From positions 124,001-188,000 of the forward strand of contig CACVQR010000003.1 in NCBI GenBank assembly GCA_902756345.1: DNA of 64,000 nt, written 5' to 3'. The DNA comes from Fibrobacter succinogenes (GTDB lineage Bacteria > Fibrobacterota > Fibrobacteria > Fibrobacterales > Fibrobacteraceae). Made by a program: the position numbers and the translations under genes. Of this stretch, positions 16,936-25,406 are shown piece after piece. Below the pieces are notes generated by a model. The model had not been told where the DNA came from, did no database searches, and was given only the letters and a program-made list of their open reading frames with translations. Positions within the stretch are counted from its first letter, which is position 1. Every line of letters begins with the position of its first letter.

Positions 16936-18093
16936 ATGAATTTTAAAGCAAAGTCGGCGGTGTTCACTTCCGCCATTGCATTGTCCATGATGCTTGCCGC
17001 TTGTGGCAGCGATGACAATTCGTCGAATGTGGAGCGTGATGAAGGTAGCTCCTCGAGCGTTACGGAATCTTCTTCTTCGGTCGAAGAATCATCGTCTTCC
17101 GAAGCTCCGGAACTTCCGAAGGGCATGCGTGCTGCAACCTTGGAAGATCTTGAAAAGAACATGACCCTTGGAGAAATGTTCGGAACGCAGATTTATCTTG
17201 CTTCCGGCGCAAAGCAAGGTGTGTTCTCTATTTGGATTCCCGATACGGCATGGATCGCGGTCCGCTCTGATTTTGAAAACGGCGTGATTGAATACGGCAA
17301 GTCCAATGGTTCGTTTATGGGGATTACTTCGAAGGTTTCGGACGAAATGCAGAAATTCTTTGAAAAATCCGGAAAACTCCAGTTTGTCGTCAAGGACGAA
17401 AAGAAGTTGCAGGTCTCGATCAACGATGGCGACTATATCGATGTCGAAAAGGCCAATGTGCCGATCTCTTCAAATTGGATTTCGGACGGAACCCAGTTGC
17501 AGGGAGTCAAGCTTTCTTGCAAGAACGGTGACACCAAGCAGGTGTATTCGTTCTACAAGGGGCGCTATGTTGTGGAAGAAACGGTCAAGGAAGAATCGAG
17601 CTGGTCTGCGGGTTACTACGATATCGAACGCAGCCACTTGCTGATGCTTCCGGTGTTCTTTGATCAGGCGGTATATTCGCTAGTTTCTGCCCAGGTCAGC
17701 ACCGATTTCGACCTGAATATGGATACGGGTGAATCGTACAAGTGCGAAAAGTCCTCTATCAAGTACAAGGATGTCGACAAGGAAGCCTTGGCTGGCGAAT
17801 GGATCGCTCCTGAAAAAGGCCTCGATTGGACGCTTACGCTCAAGAAATCGGGTGATTACTCCGTTGTCGCCAAGAAGGGCGCCAATACCGAAGAGTTGAA
17901 GTCCGGCATCTGGGATGTCTATGGCGACATGCTCGTGCTCAAGAACTCCAGCTGCTTGCACCCGAGCGAATGTGCCTCGGCGGTCAAGGGCTCTATTGAA
18001 GGCTTTGATGCCAAGAAGGGCTTTACCTTCAACCATGATGATGGCGATACTCCGGCGGTGCCCACGACTTGGACTGTTCCGCAGTACGAATAA
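16936..18093 (+). CDS. Hypothetical lipoprotein with a serine-rich linker
   Basis: A 385-residue lipoprotein. The long upstream in-frame extension from 16843 is rejected because the Shine-Dalgarno and signal peptide both point to the ATG at 16936. The lipobox is MLAAC at about residue 22 (ALSMMLAACGSDDNSS), followed by a Ser/Glu linker (SSSSVTESSSSVEESSSS) common in Fibrobacter lipoproteins. The body is unrecognised; a C-terminal lipocalin-like region (LAGEWIAPEKGLDWTLTLKK ... GIWDVYGDMLVL) has the pattern of proteins that assess a fold-model value such as DUF-type lipocalins. Probably periplasmic or surface facing. Confidence 0.85.
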   Translation: MNFKAKSAVFTSAIALSMMLAACGSDDNSSNVERDEGSSSSVTESSSSVEESSSSEAPELPKGMRAATLEDLEKNMTLGEMFGTQIYLASGAKQGVFSIWIPDTAWIAVRSDFENGVIEYGKSNGSFMGITSKVSDEMQKFFEKSGKLQFVVKDEKKLQVSINDGDYIDVEKANVPISSNWISDGTQLQGVKLSCKNGDTKQVYSFYKGRYVVEETVKEESSWSAGYYDIERSHLLMLPVFFDQAVYSLVSAQVSTDFDLNMDTGESYKCEKSSIKYKDVDKEALAGEWIAPEKGLDWTLTLKKSGDYSVVAKKGANTEELKSGIWDVYGDMLVLKNSSCLHPSECASAVKGSIEGFDAKKGFTFNHDDGDTPAVPTTWTVPQYE

Positions 18094-18123
18094 GTGCTGA
18101 AACGGGTTGATCCCGGATAAATT

Positions 18124-18160
18124 TCAAAAAAAGATGCGTGTAATTGAAAAAATTACACGC
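18124..18160 (-). terminator. Terminator hairpin between convergent genes
   Basis: Perfect 10-bp stem GCGTGTAATT (18136-18145) / AATTACACGC (18151-18160) with loop GAAAA. On the minus strand it is followed by a run of seven T (18125-18131 on the plus strand are A), so it best terminates slyD. On the plus strand a weaker T-rich tract follows, so it may also serve the lipoprotein gene. Confidence 0.8.
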
Positions 18161-18176
18161 GTTAATTGTTTTATGT

Positions 18177-18212
18177 TCTAAATCCGAATTCCGAAATCCG
18201 AATTCTGAATTA
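18177..18212. repeat. GAATTC-rich interspersed repeat (family A) overlapping the slyD stop
   Basis: Alternating AATCCGAATTC / GAATTCTGAATT units. Its last bases supply the TAA stop of slyD (18210-18212 on the plus strand read TTA). Related sequence occurs at 26206-26228, 39917-40055 and 45690-45718, twice more next to stop codons. Confidence 0.75.
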
Positions 18213-18842
18213 CTTCTCGTGGTGCTTGTCGTGGTTGGGACAGCCACAACCGCCGTTACCGTCGCAGTTTTCCTTATGGCCGTGGCCACCGCATTCATGG
18301 CCTTCTCCGCCACATTCGCATTCGTGGCCTTCTTCACCGCATTTGCATTCGTGATCGCCTTCGCCCTTGCTGCCGCAGCAGCAGTGGTGACCTTGCGGAT
18401 TGAGTTCTTCTTCGGTGGCTTCACGGACAGAAACCACTTCGATGGCGAAGTTCAGGTTCTGGCCGGCGAGTTCGTGGTTAGCGTCGATGACGGCGGTCTT
18501 TTCAGAAACGGATTTCACACGGATGGGCATTGGGCCGGCCGGAGTCTGTGCATAGAACATCATGCCTTCGACCACCTTGTCCACACCCTGGAAAACGTCC
18601 AGCGGGACTTCCTGGGTCATTTCTTCGTTGTATTCGCCGTAGCCTTCGGACGGAATCACCTTGACGTCGAACTTGTCGCCCACGTCGTGGCCGACCATTG
18701 CCTTTTCGAGACCGACCACGATCATGTGGGCGCCCTGAATGTACTGCAGCGGTTCGCGGCCTTCGGAGGAATCGATGACCTTGCCTTCGTCGGAGGTCAG
18801 GGTGTAGTGCATCTGGACAACGGTCTTGTCAGCAATCTTCAT
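18210..18842 (-). CDS. slyD: SlyD-like FKBP-type peptidyl-prolyl isomerase with a metal-binding tail
   Basis: A 210-residue SlyD. The FKBP fold with an insert-in-flap domain runs from VVQMHYTLTSDEGKVIDSS to about residue 150 (GLEKAMVGHDVGDKFDV, PSEGYGEYNEEM, VIDANHELAGQNLNF). The tail from about residue 150 is packed with His and Cys (HHCCCG, HECKCGEEGHECECG, CGCPNHDKHHEK), typical of SlyD proteins that bind Ni, Zn or Cu and assist metallocentre assembly and protein folding in the cytosol. The tail is long, with about 13 Cys and 13 His. A TAnnTTTG promoter-like element lies about 50 bases upstream. Confidence 0.93.
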   Translation of the reverse strand: MKIADKTVVQMHYTLTSDEGKVIDSSEGREPLQYIQGAHMIVVGLEKAMVGHDVGDKFDVKVIPSEGYGEYNEEMTQEVPLDVFQGVDKVVEGMMFYAQTPAGPMPIRVKSVSEKTAVIDANHELAGQNLNFAIEVVSVREATEEELNPQGHHCCCGSKGEGDHECKCGEEGHECECGGEGHECGGHGHKENCDGNGGCGCPNHDKHHEK

Positions 18843-18889
18843 AGAAAATCCTTTGTTTGATTTGGCGAGGTGCCGTAAGAATGGAAGTG

Positions 18890-18897
18890 CAAATATA
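18890..18897 (-). promoter_or_regulatory. TAnnTTTG element upstream of slyD
   Basis: The minus strand reads TATATTTG here, matching the -7 element TAnnTTTG known from Bacteroidota promoters. The predicted transcript start lies about 40 bases before the slyD ATG. Confidence 0.45.
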
Positions 18898-18905
18898 GCA
18901 AAAAA

Positions 18906-21032
18906 CTATTGCTTTTGATTTTCGGGCGAGGGAATAAATCTCACTACGTCGGTGCTGCCGCTTTTTTGCGTAAGTGTCGGCGGTAATTTTTTTCCGAAAC
19001 CCTGGAACTTGAGGCGTTCCTTGCGGATACCCTTTTTGACAAGGTAGTTGTAAATGAATTCGGCGCGTTCGTTAGAGATTCGTTCGGCGTTTGCTCCGGC
19101 TTCGCTTGCAGAACATTGAATCTCGAGATTCATGGGGTATTGACGCATGTAGTATACGATGTCGTTAAGGGCGGTGTAGCTTGAATTCACAAGGACCGTA
19201 TCGATTCCCTTGAAGCGGATATGTCTTGCAAACATGTTGAAGTTGTGCCTTTGGTTGGTGGGGCAGCCAGAAATGTCGATAAACGTGTTGGGGGCGGTGC
19301 CCGGGCATTGGTCTGCCCAGTCGGCGATACCGTCTTCGTCAGAATCGAGCGGGCAGCCGAGGCTGTCAATTGGGGCGCCTTCGGGAGTGCCTGGGCACTT
19401 GTCTTCTTCGTCGAAGATTCCGTCGCCATCCTGGTCTATGCGGCAGCCGAGGATATTGACAGTGACACCTTCGGGGGTGTCGGCGCATTCGTCCTTTGTG
19501 TCGGGGACGCCGTCTTTGTCGGAATCCAGGGGACAGCCCGATTCGCCGACTAGTTCGCCTAGCTTGCTGTTGGGGCAGTTGTCGATATCGTCGGGGACTC
19601 CGTCACCATCGAAGTCGAGAGGGCAGCCGTTCTTGTCGATCGAAATGCCTTCGGGGGTATCGGGACATTGGTCCGTTTCGTTGGGAATGCCGTCTTTATC
19701 CTGGTCTAGGGGGCAGCCGTCGTTTCCGACTGGTTCTCCGTGCGGCGTTTCGTGGCACTTGTCGTTGTTGTCGTCAATGCCGTCGCCATCGGTGTCGAGC
19801 ATACAGCCTGTAGAATCGACTGCAAAACCGCTTGTCGTATTGGGACACTTGTCGAGGTAATCCGCTACGCCGTCGTTGTCGTGATCCAGGGGACAACCGT
19901 TGTAATCGACTTCAAGACCCGTGGGCGTGTTAGGGCAAAGGTCCACGATGTTGAGGATTCCGTCCTGGTCTTCATCGACAGGGCACCCGCGGGGGTTTAC
20001 CTTTTGGCCTTTGAATGTGTTCGGACACATGTCCTTACGGTCGATGACTCCGTCGTTGTCGTCGTCGCCCCAGCTTAGGTTGAATACCTTGCTTAGGCTA
20101 ATGGCAATGGCAACTTCGGGCGAGCCGGACGCCCTGTAATGCAGGTTGCTTTTATCCGTTTTGAGATTGATAGACAGGGCGTCGTCGATATCGAGGTCCT
20201 TGAAATAGTGGAATCCTATATCACCCGAAAGGGTGAGGAAAGCGTCGTAAGGTAAGTGCAGCCTCAAGCCCGGAGTGAGTCTGAAGGGACTGTTCAAGAA
20301 GTGGTAACTCATTCGCGTAGAACGCATGGGTGTTTCGCCCGACGCTTCTAAAATGAGAGTCAGAGTCTTTTCGGGGAAGATGTTAAAACCGGCACCCCAC
20401 AGGAGGTATTTCCCTTTTTCGCCGACATCGCTCAGAAGTCCCACGTATCCGTTAAAGGTCAGGTATTGCCTAAGGTCGAACGAAAAATGAACGTTGATGT
20501 TTGCAGCTGTGTAGTTCGAGGTAAAGGCGAAGGTTTCACCATCAGACTTGACGTACCAGCGGTGCCTGGGGCGGAATCCTTTTTTGGTAGAACCCGTCGG
20601 CGCAAAAAGTTCACCGCTAAGCCCCAGGTAAAACCATTCGTTTACGGGAATGGAACCCTTGGCCGACAAATGCAGGTCGCCGAGACCGAATCCGTCCAAA
20701 TCCGTGTTGTTGATATCGCCTTCGTAATGGAACGGTAATGAAACGCCCAGTTCAAGGTTGTCCAGGACGGCGAAACTCGCGTAGAAGGTTTCGTCGTTCG
20801 AGGGCGTGTTCTTTTCGAGTGGAACAAAATTGCCTTTGCTGTCGGTGTATCCTCCTTCCAGACTCAAGGGGTTTCCGTCGCTCACCATTTCGAAGGCGCC
20901 AGAAATGTAAAGAAATCCTTGTGGAAGAGTCTTTGCCGAGGGGGCGTGAATGCCGCTCGTTGACCGGACGATTCCTACCTGGGCCAAGGCGGGAATACAC
21001 ATTAGGCTTAGTGCGGCAAACAGCTTCTTCAT
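18906..21032 (-). CDS. OmpA-family outer-membrane protein with nine thrombospondin type 3 repeats
   Basis: A 708-residue protein: signal peptide (FAALSLMCIPALAQ), N-terminal beta-barrel-like region to about residue 320, nine calcium-binding TSP3 repeats (pattern DxDxDGxxDxxDxCPxTPxG, about 325-600, each ~29 residues), and a C-terminal OmpA domain (YYMRQYPMNLEIQCSASEAG, RISNERAEFIYNYL, LKFQGFGKK). OmpA domains bind peptidoglycan; the TSP3 stalk probably spaces the barrel from it and needs Ca2+. Each repeat carries two cysteines that may pair. A monocistronic unit divergent from the small membrane protein gene. Confidence 0.92.
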   Translation of the reverse strand: MKKLFAALSLMCIPALAQVGIVRSTSGIHAPSAKTLPQGFLYISGAFEMVSDGNPLSLEGGYTDSKGNFVPLEKNTPSNDETFYASFAVLDNLELGVSLPFHYEGDINNTDLDGFGLGDLHLSAKGSIPVNEWFYLGLSGELFAPTGSTKKGFRPRHRWYVKSDGETFAFTSNYTAANINVHFSFDLRQYLTFNGYVGLLSDVGEKGKYLLWGAGFNIFPEKTLTLILEASGETPMRSTRMSYHFLNSPFRLTPGLRLHLPYDAFLTLSGDIGFHYFKDLDIDDALSINLKTDKSNLHYRASGSPEVAIAISLSKVFNLSWGDDDNDGVIDRKDMCPNTFKGQKVNPRGCPVDEDQDGILNIVDLCPNTPTGLEVDYNGCPLDHDNDGVADYLDKCPNTTSGFAVDSTGCMLDTDGDGIDDNNDKCHETPHGEPVGNDGCPLDQDKDGIPNETDQCPDTPEGISIDKNGCPLDFDGDGVPDDIDNCPNSKLGELVGESGCPLDSDKDGVPDTKDECADTPEGVTVNILGCRIDQDGDGIFDEEDKCPGTPEGAPIDSLGCPLDSDEDGIADWADQCPGTAPNTFIDISGCPTNQRHNFNMFARHIRFKGIDTVLVNSSYTALNDIVYYMRQYPMNLEIQCSASEAGANAERISNERAEFIYNYLVKKGIRKERLKFQGFGKKLPPTLTQKSGSTDVVRFIPSPENQKQ

Positions 21033-21098
21033 AATCCGCTGTATAACATAGAAATTTAACGGATAAGGAAATTGCTATTTGTTATATTTAACCCCGCA

Positions 21099-21257
21099 AT
21101 GAATGAATCGAATGAAAAACAGGAACTGCCGTCTTGGCACCGTAAGTCGCAAAAGGCCTATCGCGTAAACCGCATTATCATTATTTTGCAAATGGTTGCT
21201 GCGTTTGTCTTGGCAGGAGTCATTTGGTTCGGTGTGGAACGCGTGACAGGCAATTAA
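21099..21257 (+). CDS. Small single-pass membrane protein, 52 residues
   Basis: Unrecognised. The ATG at 21099 is preferred over the upstream in-frame start at 21072, which would begin inside the promoter region. A charged N-terminus (ESNEKQELPSWHRKSQKAYR) is followed by one membrane helix (IIIILQMVAAFVLAGVIWFG), positive-inside on the N-terminal side. It lies 32 bases before the transglycosylase gene and may be cotranscribed. It could be a small accessory subunit, but nothing in the sequence gives a function. Confidence 0.65.
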   Translation: MNESNEKQELPSWHRKSQKAYRVNRIIIILQMVAAFVLAGVIWFGVERVTGN

Positions 21258-21289
21258 GCTGCCGGTAATTAGGTGTCTGGAAATTTTTG

Positions 21290-23533
21290 ATGAGATTTTT
21301 CTTTTTTGGCATAGTATCTTTATTCGTGATGTTGGTGTCCGGTTGCGCAAGCAAGCCCGATATGACGCCCAAGGTAGACTCTGCAAATTCGTCGGATACG
21401 GAATCTTTTTCGGAACGCGCCCTCAAGGAAAAAATTTCGGATTCCCTTGCGATTCGCCCCTCGTGGACCTATTACCAGTATGCCCTGCAGGCCATGGATA
21501 ACCAGGAATGGCTTTTGGCCAGGCATTACTTGGATGAATCGCTGAGACAGTTGGTCTCTGAACGGTTTGATTCGACCTATAAGAATGTCTCTGCTGCAGA
21601 AGATTCTGCCTACCGTGCCAAAATGCCGCTTCGCATTGTGCGTGCACTTGATGAAGTTTACCCCAACGTGGCGGAACTTGGCGAAAATGCCGAAAATTTT
21701 GTGCGAAACGAAGTCTCGATCGAAGGTGTCGATGCCCTTGACGAAAGTGAAGCCGACAGTGCATCCTTGCAGGTGATTGAAAGTTTCCTGGATACGCTCG
21801 ATGTGTCGCAGTTTACGCTTCCGGTAAGATTTAACGAACGCGTGCTGCAAGAAATCTACTATATGACCAACTCGGCTCGAGCCTTTATGTCGGGCTCCTT
21901 GAACCGAAAAACGGCCTATGATTCGCTGATTTACGCCCAACTCGATGCGGCAAAAATGCCCCGCGACTTGATTTACCTTGCCCTCGTGGAATCGGGCTTC
22001 AAGCTTAAGGCCTACAGCCGTGCCAAGGCTTCTGGCATGTGGCAGTTCATTCCGGAAACGGGTAAGCGTTACGGGCTCGAAGTGGATTACTGGGTCGACA
22101 TGCGCCGTAATCCGGAGCTGGCGACAATGGCTGCCCTCAAGTACTTGAACCGCCTGCACGATGAATTTGGCGACTGGCTTTTGGCTATGGCTGCCTACAA
22201 CTGCGGCGAAGGACGTGTGCGCAGGCTCTTGCGTGAAATGCAGGCAGATTCTACTCGCGACACGTCGGTGGCGGTGACTTATTGGGATTTGGAGCTCCCT
22301 AAAGAAACCATGCGCTACGTGCCGAGAATTCTTGCGGCCATGGTCATCGGCCATTATCCGGAACAGTACGAAATGACTGTCGAACAAACGTACCGCCCCG
22401 ATTTCGATACCGTAACCGTATTTGATTCGTTCCCGCTCGAAGAAGTGGCAAAGCTTTTGAAGGTTACCGAAGATACGCTGCGCAGCCTGAACATGGAACT
22501 GGTGAAGTGGTGTACGCCTCCGAACAAGGAATCTTACCTGTTACGCTTGCCGGTCGGAACCCGTACCGCATTTGTCGATGGCTACGACAAGATGGAAAAG
22601 AACAGTTTCTCCAGCTGGCACCACCATAAGGTCCGCAAGGGCGAAAACCTTGGCGTGATTGCCCGCCAGTACGGTATCAAGGTGTCTGAATTGCAGCAGG
22701 CGAACGACATGAAGAGTTCCCGTATTCGTGCTGGCCAGACTTTGCTGATTCCGATCAAGGTGACTCCGAAACCCAAGTCTAGCAAGGGTAAGAAACCGCA
22801 TAAAGTCCGTACCTATATCGTGCAATCTGGCGATGATGTGGCCTCTGTGGCACGCAAGTTCGGCATTTCCCAGGATTCCGTTCGCGCATGGAATTCCTTG
22901 GATGTCGCCGCAATCGTAAAGACGGGCGATACCTTGGTCGTTTCTAAACCCGAACCGAAACCCCAGGTTGAAAGCGACCGTCCGCAAAAGGATCGCCCCA
23001 AGATTTCGAAGGGCGCCAAGTATGCTGTCCGCGAGGGTGATACCTTTGCCGACATAGCAAAGTCCTACGGGGTCCCTGTCGTGATGCTCATGCAGGCTAA
23101 CCAGGGCTTTAGTCGCCGCCTTACCGTGGGCGATTCCCTGGTGATTCCGGAATACGTGAAGAAAAAGGCCGAAAAGAAACCCGCCAAGTCCGAATCTAAG
23201 CCGGCCGCCAAGAAAACCTCTAACGAAAAGGTCTCGGTCTATGTCGTGCAGCAGGGCGATAACCTGAGCAGCATTTCCCGCAAGTTCGGTACCTCCGTGG
23301 CTAAAATCCAGGAACTTAACAGCATGGGCAAGTCCACGAGCTTAAGTGTCGGTCAAAAGCTGAAGGTCGCGTCGGCCCCGGAAGCCGAATACAAGGTCCA
23401 TACCGTTAAAAAAGGCGAGGGACTCTGGGATATCGCTCGCCAATACAATGTGACTATCGAAGATATCGTCAAGTGGAATGACTTGAATGATACCAAGATT
23501 AAGATGGGTGAAAAACTTAAGATTAAGAAATAA
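21290..23533 (+). CDS. mltD: Lipoprotein lytic transglycosylase with five LysM repeats (MltD-like)
   Basis: A 747-residue lipoprotein (FGIVSLFVMLVSGC). The ATG at 21290 is used rather than the adjacent TTG. The SLT domain has the catalytic Glu (about residue 234) in LALVESGFKLKAYSRAKASG, then MWQFIPETGKRYGL and MAAYNCGEGRV. Five LysM repeats follow from about residue 443, with Lys/Pro-rich linkers (KPKSSKGKKPHK; KKAEKKPAKSESK). E. coli MltD usually has two or three. The enzyme cleaves peptidoglycan glycan strands to 1,6-anhydro-MurNAc ends; five LysMs suggest tight binding to the wall at the outer-membrane side. Confidence 0.93.
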   Translation: MRFFFFGIVSLFVMLVSGCASKPDMTPKVDSANSSDTESFSERALKEKISDSLAIRPSWTYYQYALQAMDNQEWLLARHYLDESLRQLVSERFDSTYKNVSAAEDSAYRAKMPLRIVRALDEVYPNVAELGENAENFVRNEVSIEGVDALDESEADSASLQVIESFLDTLDVSQFTLPVRFNERVLQEIYYMTNSARAFMSGSLNRKTAYDSLIYAQLDAAKMPRDLIYLALVESGFKLKAYSRAKASGMWQFIPETGKRYGLEVDYWVDMRRNPELATMAALKYLNRLHDEFGDWLLAMAAYNCGEGRVRRLLREMQADSTRDTSVAVTYWDLELPKETMRYVPRILAAMVIGHYPEQYEMTVEQTYRPDFDTVTVFDSFPLEEVAKLLKVTEDTLRSLNMELVKWCTPPNKESYLLRLPVGTRTAFVDGYDKMEKNSFSSWHHHKVRKGENLGVIARQYGIKVSELQQANDMKSSRIRAGQTLLIPIKVTPKPKSSKGKKPHKVRTYIVQSGDDVASVARKFGISQDSVRAWNSLDVAAIVKTGDTLVVSKPEPKPQVESDRPQKDRPKISKGAKYAVREGDTFADIAKSYGVPVVMLMQANQGFSRRLTVGDSLVIPEYVKKKAEKKPAKSESKPAAKKTSNEKVSVYVVQQGDNLSSISRKFGTSVAKIQELNSMGKSTSLSVGQKLKVASAPEAEYKVHTVKKGEGLWDIARQYNVTIEDIVKWNDLNDTKIKMGEKLKIKK

Positions 23534-23554
23534 GTTTTTTTAGAAAAAATCCCG

Positions 23555-24325
23555 TTAGAACAGCGTAATTCCGAGGCTTACGTAAGGCTGGAAATACGTG
23601 GTGTAATCCAACATGAATTCGTCGTTTTCGCGGAGTTCTCCGGTTTTACGCTCGAAATAGGTGTGGAAGTATTCGTGGTTGTTGCGGAAACCGCCCGACA
23701 AGAAGAACCCGTGCCATGCGGTGCGTAGGCCTGCGCCGTAGGCGTAACCGTAAATAGCGGGCGAGGTGAACTTGGTGTCGTCGGCAAAGAAGGTCTTGCC
23801 GAATACGGCGCCGCCAAAGGCGTAAAGCTTGATCATGAATTGGTGCTTGTAGTTCATCACCAGCGGCAAGGCTAAATCGAAACCTAGCTGGAAAAGGGCG
23901 GTATGAATTTCATGACGGCCCTCGATGTCGCTGGAATCGAACGGGGCTTCAAAGAAATCGTCCCAGTCTTCGAGATCCCTGTAGGCGGCATCGATGTTTC
24001 TCGGCTTGTGGCTTATCCCTAGATACTGGTAGCCGGCCATCAGGTAAATGTCGAACCATTCCGTGAGAGGAAGGCTGCCCGAGGCGCCATAAATGTAGGT
24101 GTTGTCGACTGAGATGTCGTGTTTTCTCCCGTTTACTTTGTAGGAGTATTCCACGTTTTTCATCTTGACGTTGTTGAATTCGACATAGGGTCCGAATGAT
24201 CCCCGGTCCTCGAATTCTCGGTTGTCGTTGCTGGTGGAGGCTGCCATGGAGGTGTCGATGACCACTCGGTCGGCAAAAGCGAGGGTGCAGAAAAGCAAAA
24301 TCAGGGGGTAAATTCTCTTTCTCAT
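23555..24325 (-). CDS. Hypothetical outer-membrane beta-barrel protein
   Basis: A 256-residue protein with a signal peptide (YPLILLFCTLAFADRVVID). Alternating aromatic/hydrophobic strands (FDIYLMAGYQYLGISH, GYAYGAGLRTAWHGFFLSGG, YFQPYVSLGITLF) and a C-terminal aromatic residue are typical of an outer-membrane barrel. No named family recognised. The gene converges on the transglycosylase gene (21 bases between stops) and diverges from the ankyrin lipoprotein. The sequence TTATATTTAAGGC lies directly before its ATG. Confidence 0.75.
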   Translation of the reverse strand: MRKRIYPLILLFCTLAFADRVVIDTSMAASTSNDNREFEDRGSFGPYVEFNNVKMKNVEYSYKVNGRKHDISVDNTYIYGASGSLPLTEWFDIYLMAGYQYLGISHKPRNIDAAYRDLEDWDDFFEAPFDSSDIEGRHEIHTALFQLGFDLALPLVMNYKHQFMIKLYAFGGAVFGKTFFADDTKFTSPAIYGYAYGAGLRTAWHGFFLSGGFRNNHEYFHTYFERKTGELRENDEFMLDYTTYFQPYVSLGITLF

Positions 24326-24492
24326 GCCTTAAATATAAATGGTTGGTCTTGAGTTGAGAAAAAGGGCTGTGGAGGCGCGGGGAATATTTTGGTAAAAAAA
24401 AGTTGTAATTTGAGTTTTTTTGTGTTAATTGACCAAAAATTGTTTATTTTTTAGACCAAAAATAAGAAAAACCTCATTTGGAGCACAATTTT

Positions 24493-25230
24493 ATGAAAAA
24501 GCAGTTGTTGGCCCTTTGCGCCGCCACTATGATGATGTCCATGACCGCTTGCGACAGCAAAATGGACCCGAATGATCCTCAGTCCGTGCGCAAGTACCTG
24601 ACCAAACAGCAGATTCCCTTTACCCCGAACCAGTTCGTTTCTTACGCAGTGAACGGCGATACTGCCAAGATGACTCTCTTCTTGCAGGCTTCTTTCGAAA
24701 TTGACGCTCCGGCCGACAACGGCAACAATGCCGTGGCTATTGCTGCCAACAAGGGCAATATGGTCGTGCTGAACTACTTGTTCGAACATGGTGCCAAGGC
24801 CGACGTGAAGAACGGCAACGGTGAAGCTGTGCTCGACAACGCCGTGATGATGGGCAACAAGGAAGTGGTGAACCGCCTCCTCGCTCAGCTCAAGGCCGAA
24901 GGTGCTGAATCCCAGACTCTCGGTACTGCAGTGCTTCTCGCCGCAAAGACCGGTAAGGTCGACATGCTCGAAGTGCTTGCTGATGCTGGTGCTCCGCTTG
25001 ATTCCCGTAGCGCTGACGGTTACCTCCCGATTCACTGGACCGTCAAGAATGGTAACTATGACGCCATGATGTTCCTCATCAACAAGGGTGTCGATGTGAA
25101 CGCCAAGTGCGGTCAGGGCTATTCTGTGCTCGACTGGGCTACCAACGAAGGCTATACCCGCTTGATCAAGGCCCTTAAGAAGGCCGGCGCCAAGAATACT
25201 CCGCAGTATTTCAAGGATTCCAAGAAGTAA
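24493..25230 (+). CDS. Ankyrin-repeat lipoprotein
   Basis: A 245-residue lipoprotein with lipobox MTAC (LLALCAATMMMSMTACDSK). The ATG at 24493 replaces an upstream TTG. After a short linker come about six ankyrin repeats (NGNNAVAIAANKGNMVVLNY, GEAVLDNAVMMGNKEVVNRL, DGYLPIHWTVKNGNYDAMMF, GYSVLDWATNEGYTRLIKAL). Probably a periplasmic protein-protein interaction module; partner unknown. The gap upstream holds two GACCAAAAAT copies (24431 and 24454), 23 bases apart, which may be regulatory. Confidence 0.87.
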   Translation: MKKQLLALCAATMMMSMTACDSKMDPNDPQSVRKYLTKQQIPFTPNQFVSYAVNGDTAKMTLFLQASFEIDAPADNGNNAVAIAANKGNMVVLNYLFEHGAKADVKNGNGEAVLDNAVMMGNKEVVNRLLAQLKAEGAESQTLGTAVLLAAKTGKVDMLEVLADAGAPLDSRSADGYLPIHWTVKNGNYDAMMFLINKGVDVNAKCGQGYSVLDWATNEGYTRLIKALKKAGAKNTPQYFKDSKK

Positions 25231-25243
25231 CGTCTTCGACTCA

Positions 25244-25336
25244 GTTGGTAGAACTTAGTCCGCTGCGCTTGTAGAACTTAGACGATTTCAATATTTGATA
25301 ATTCTAAGCTCTAAGTTCTTGCAACTAAGTTCTAAT
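25244..25336. repeat. Inverted repeat of AGAACTTAG units (family E)
   Basis: The left arm has GGTAGAACTTAG and TGTAGAACTTAG; the right arm has CTAAGCTCTAAGTTCT and CTAAGTTCTA, forming an imperfect long hairpin. Same architecture (short tandem units in opposed arms) as the other interspersed repeats in this window, but a different unit. Confidence 0.65.
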
Positions 25337-25358
25337 GCTCGTTTTTCAACTTATTTTG

Positions 25359-25402
25359 AAAGAAACCGTGGTCTAGTGGCCGCGGTTCTTTGTATTTTTT
25401 TC
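25359..25402 (+). terminator. Terminator-like hairpin just before the TonB operon
   Basis: AAAGAAACCGTGG (25359-25371) pairs with CCGCGGTTCTTT (25380-25391) with one bulged A and one G-T pair, followed by a T-rich tract. It ends 5 bases before the ATG of the DUF3450 gene, so it either ends the ankyrin transcript or acts as an attenuator in the operon leader. Confidence 0.65.
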
Positions 25403-25406
25403 GCAT

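Noticed and set aside
25359-25391. Possible tRNA because of GTGGTCTAGTGG, which looks like a D-arm
   Set aside because: No anticodon arm, no TTC-type T-arm and no acceptor stem; the sequence is explained by a terminator hairpin with a T tract.
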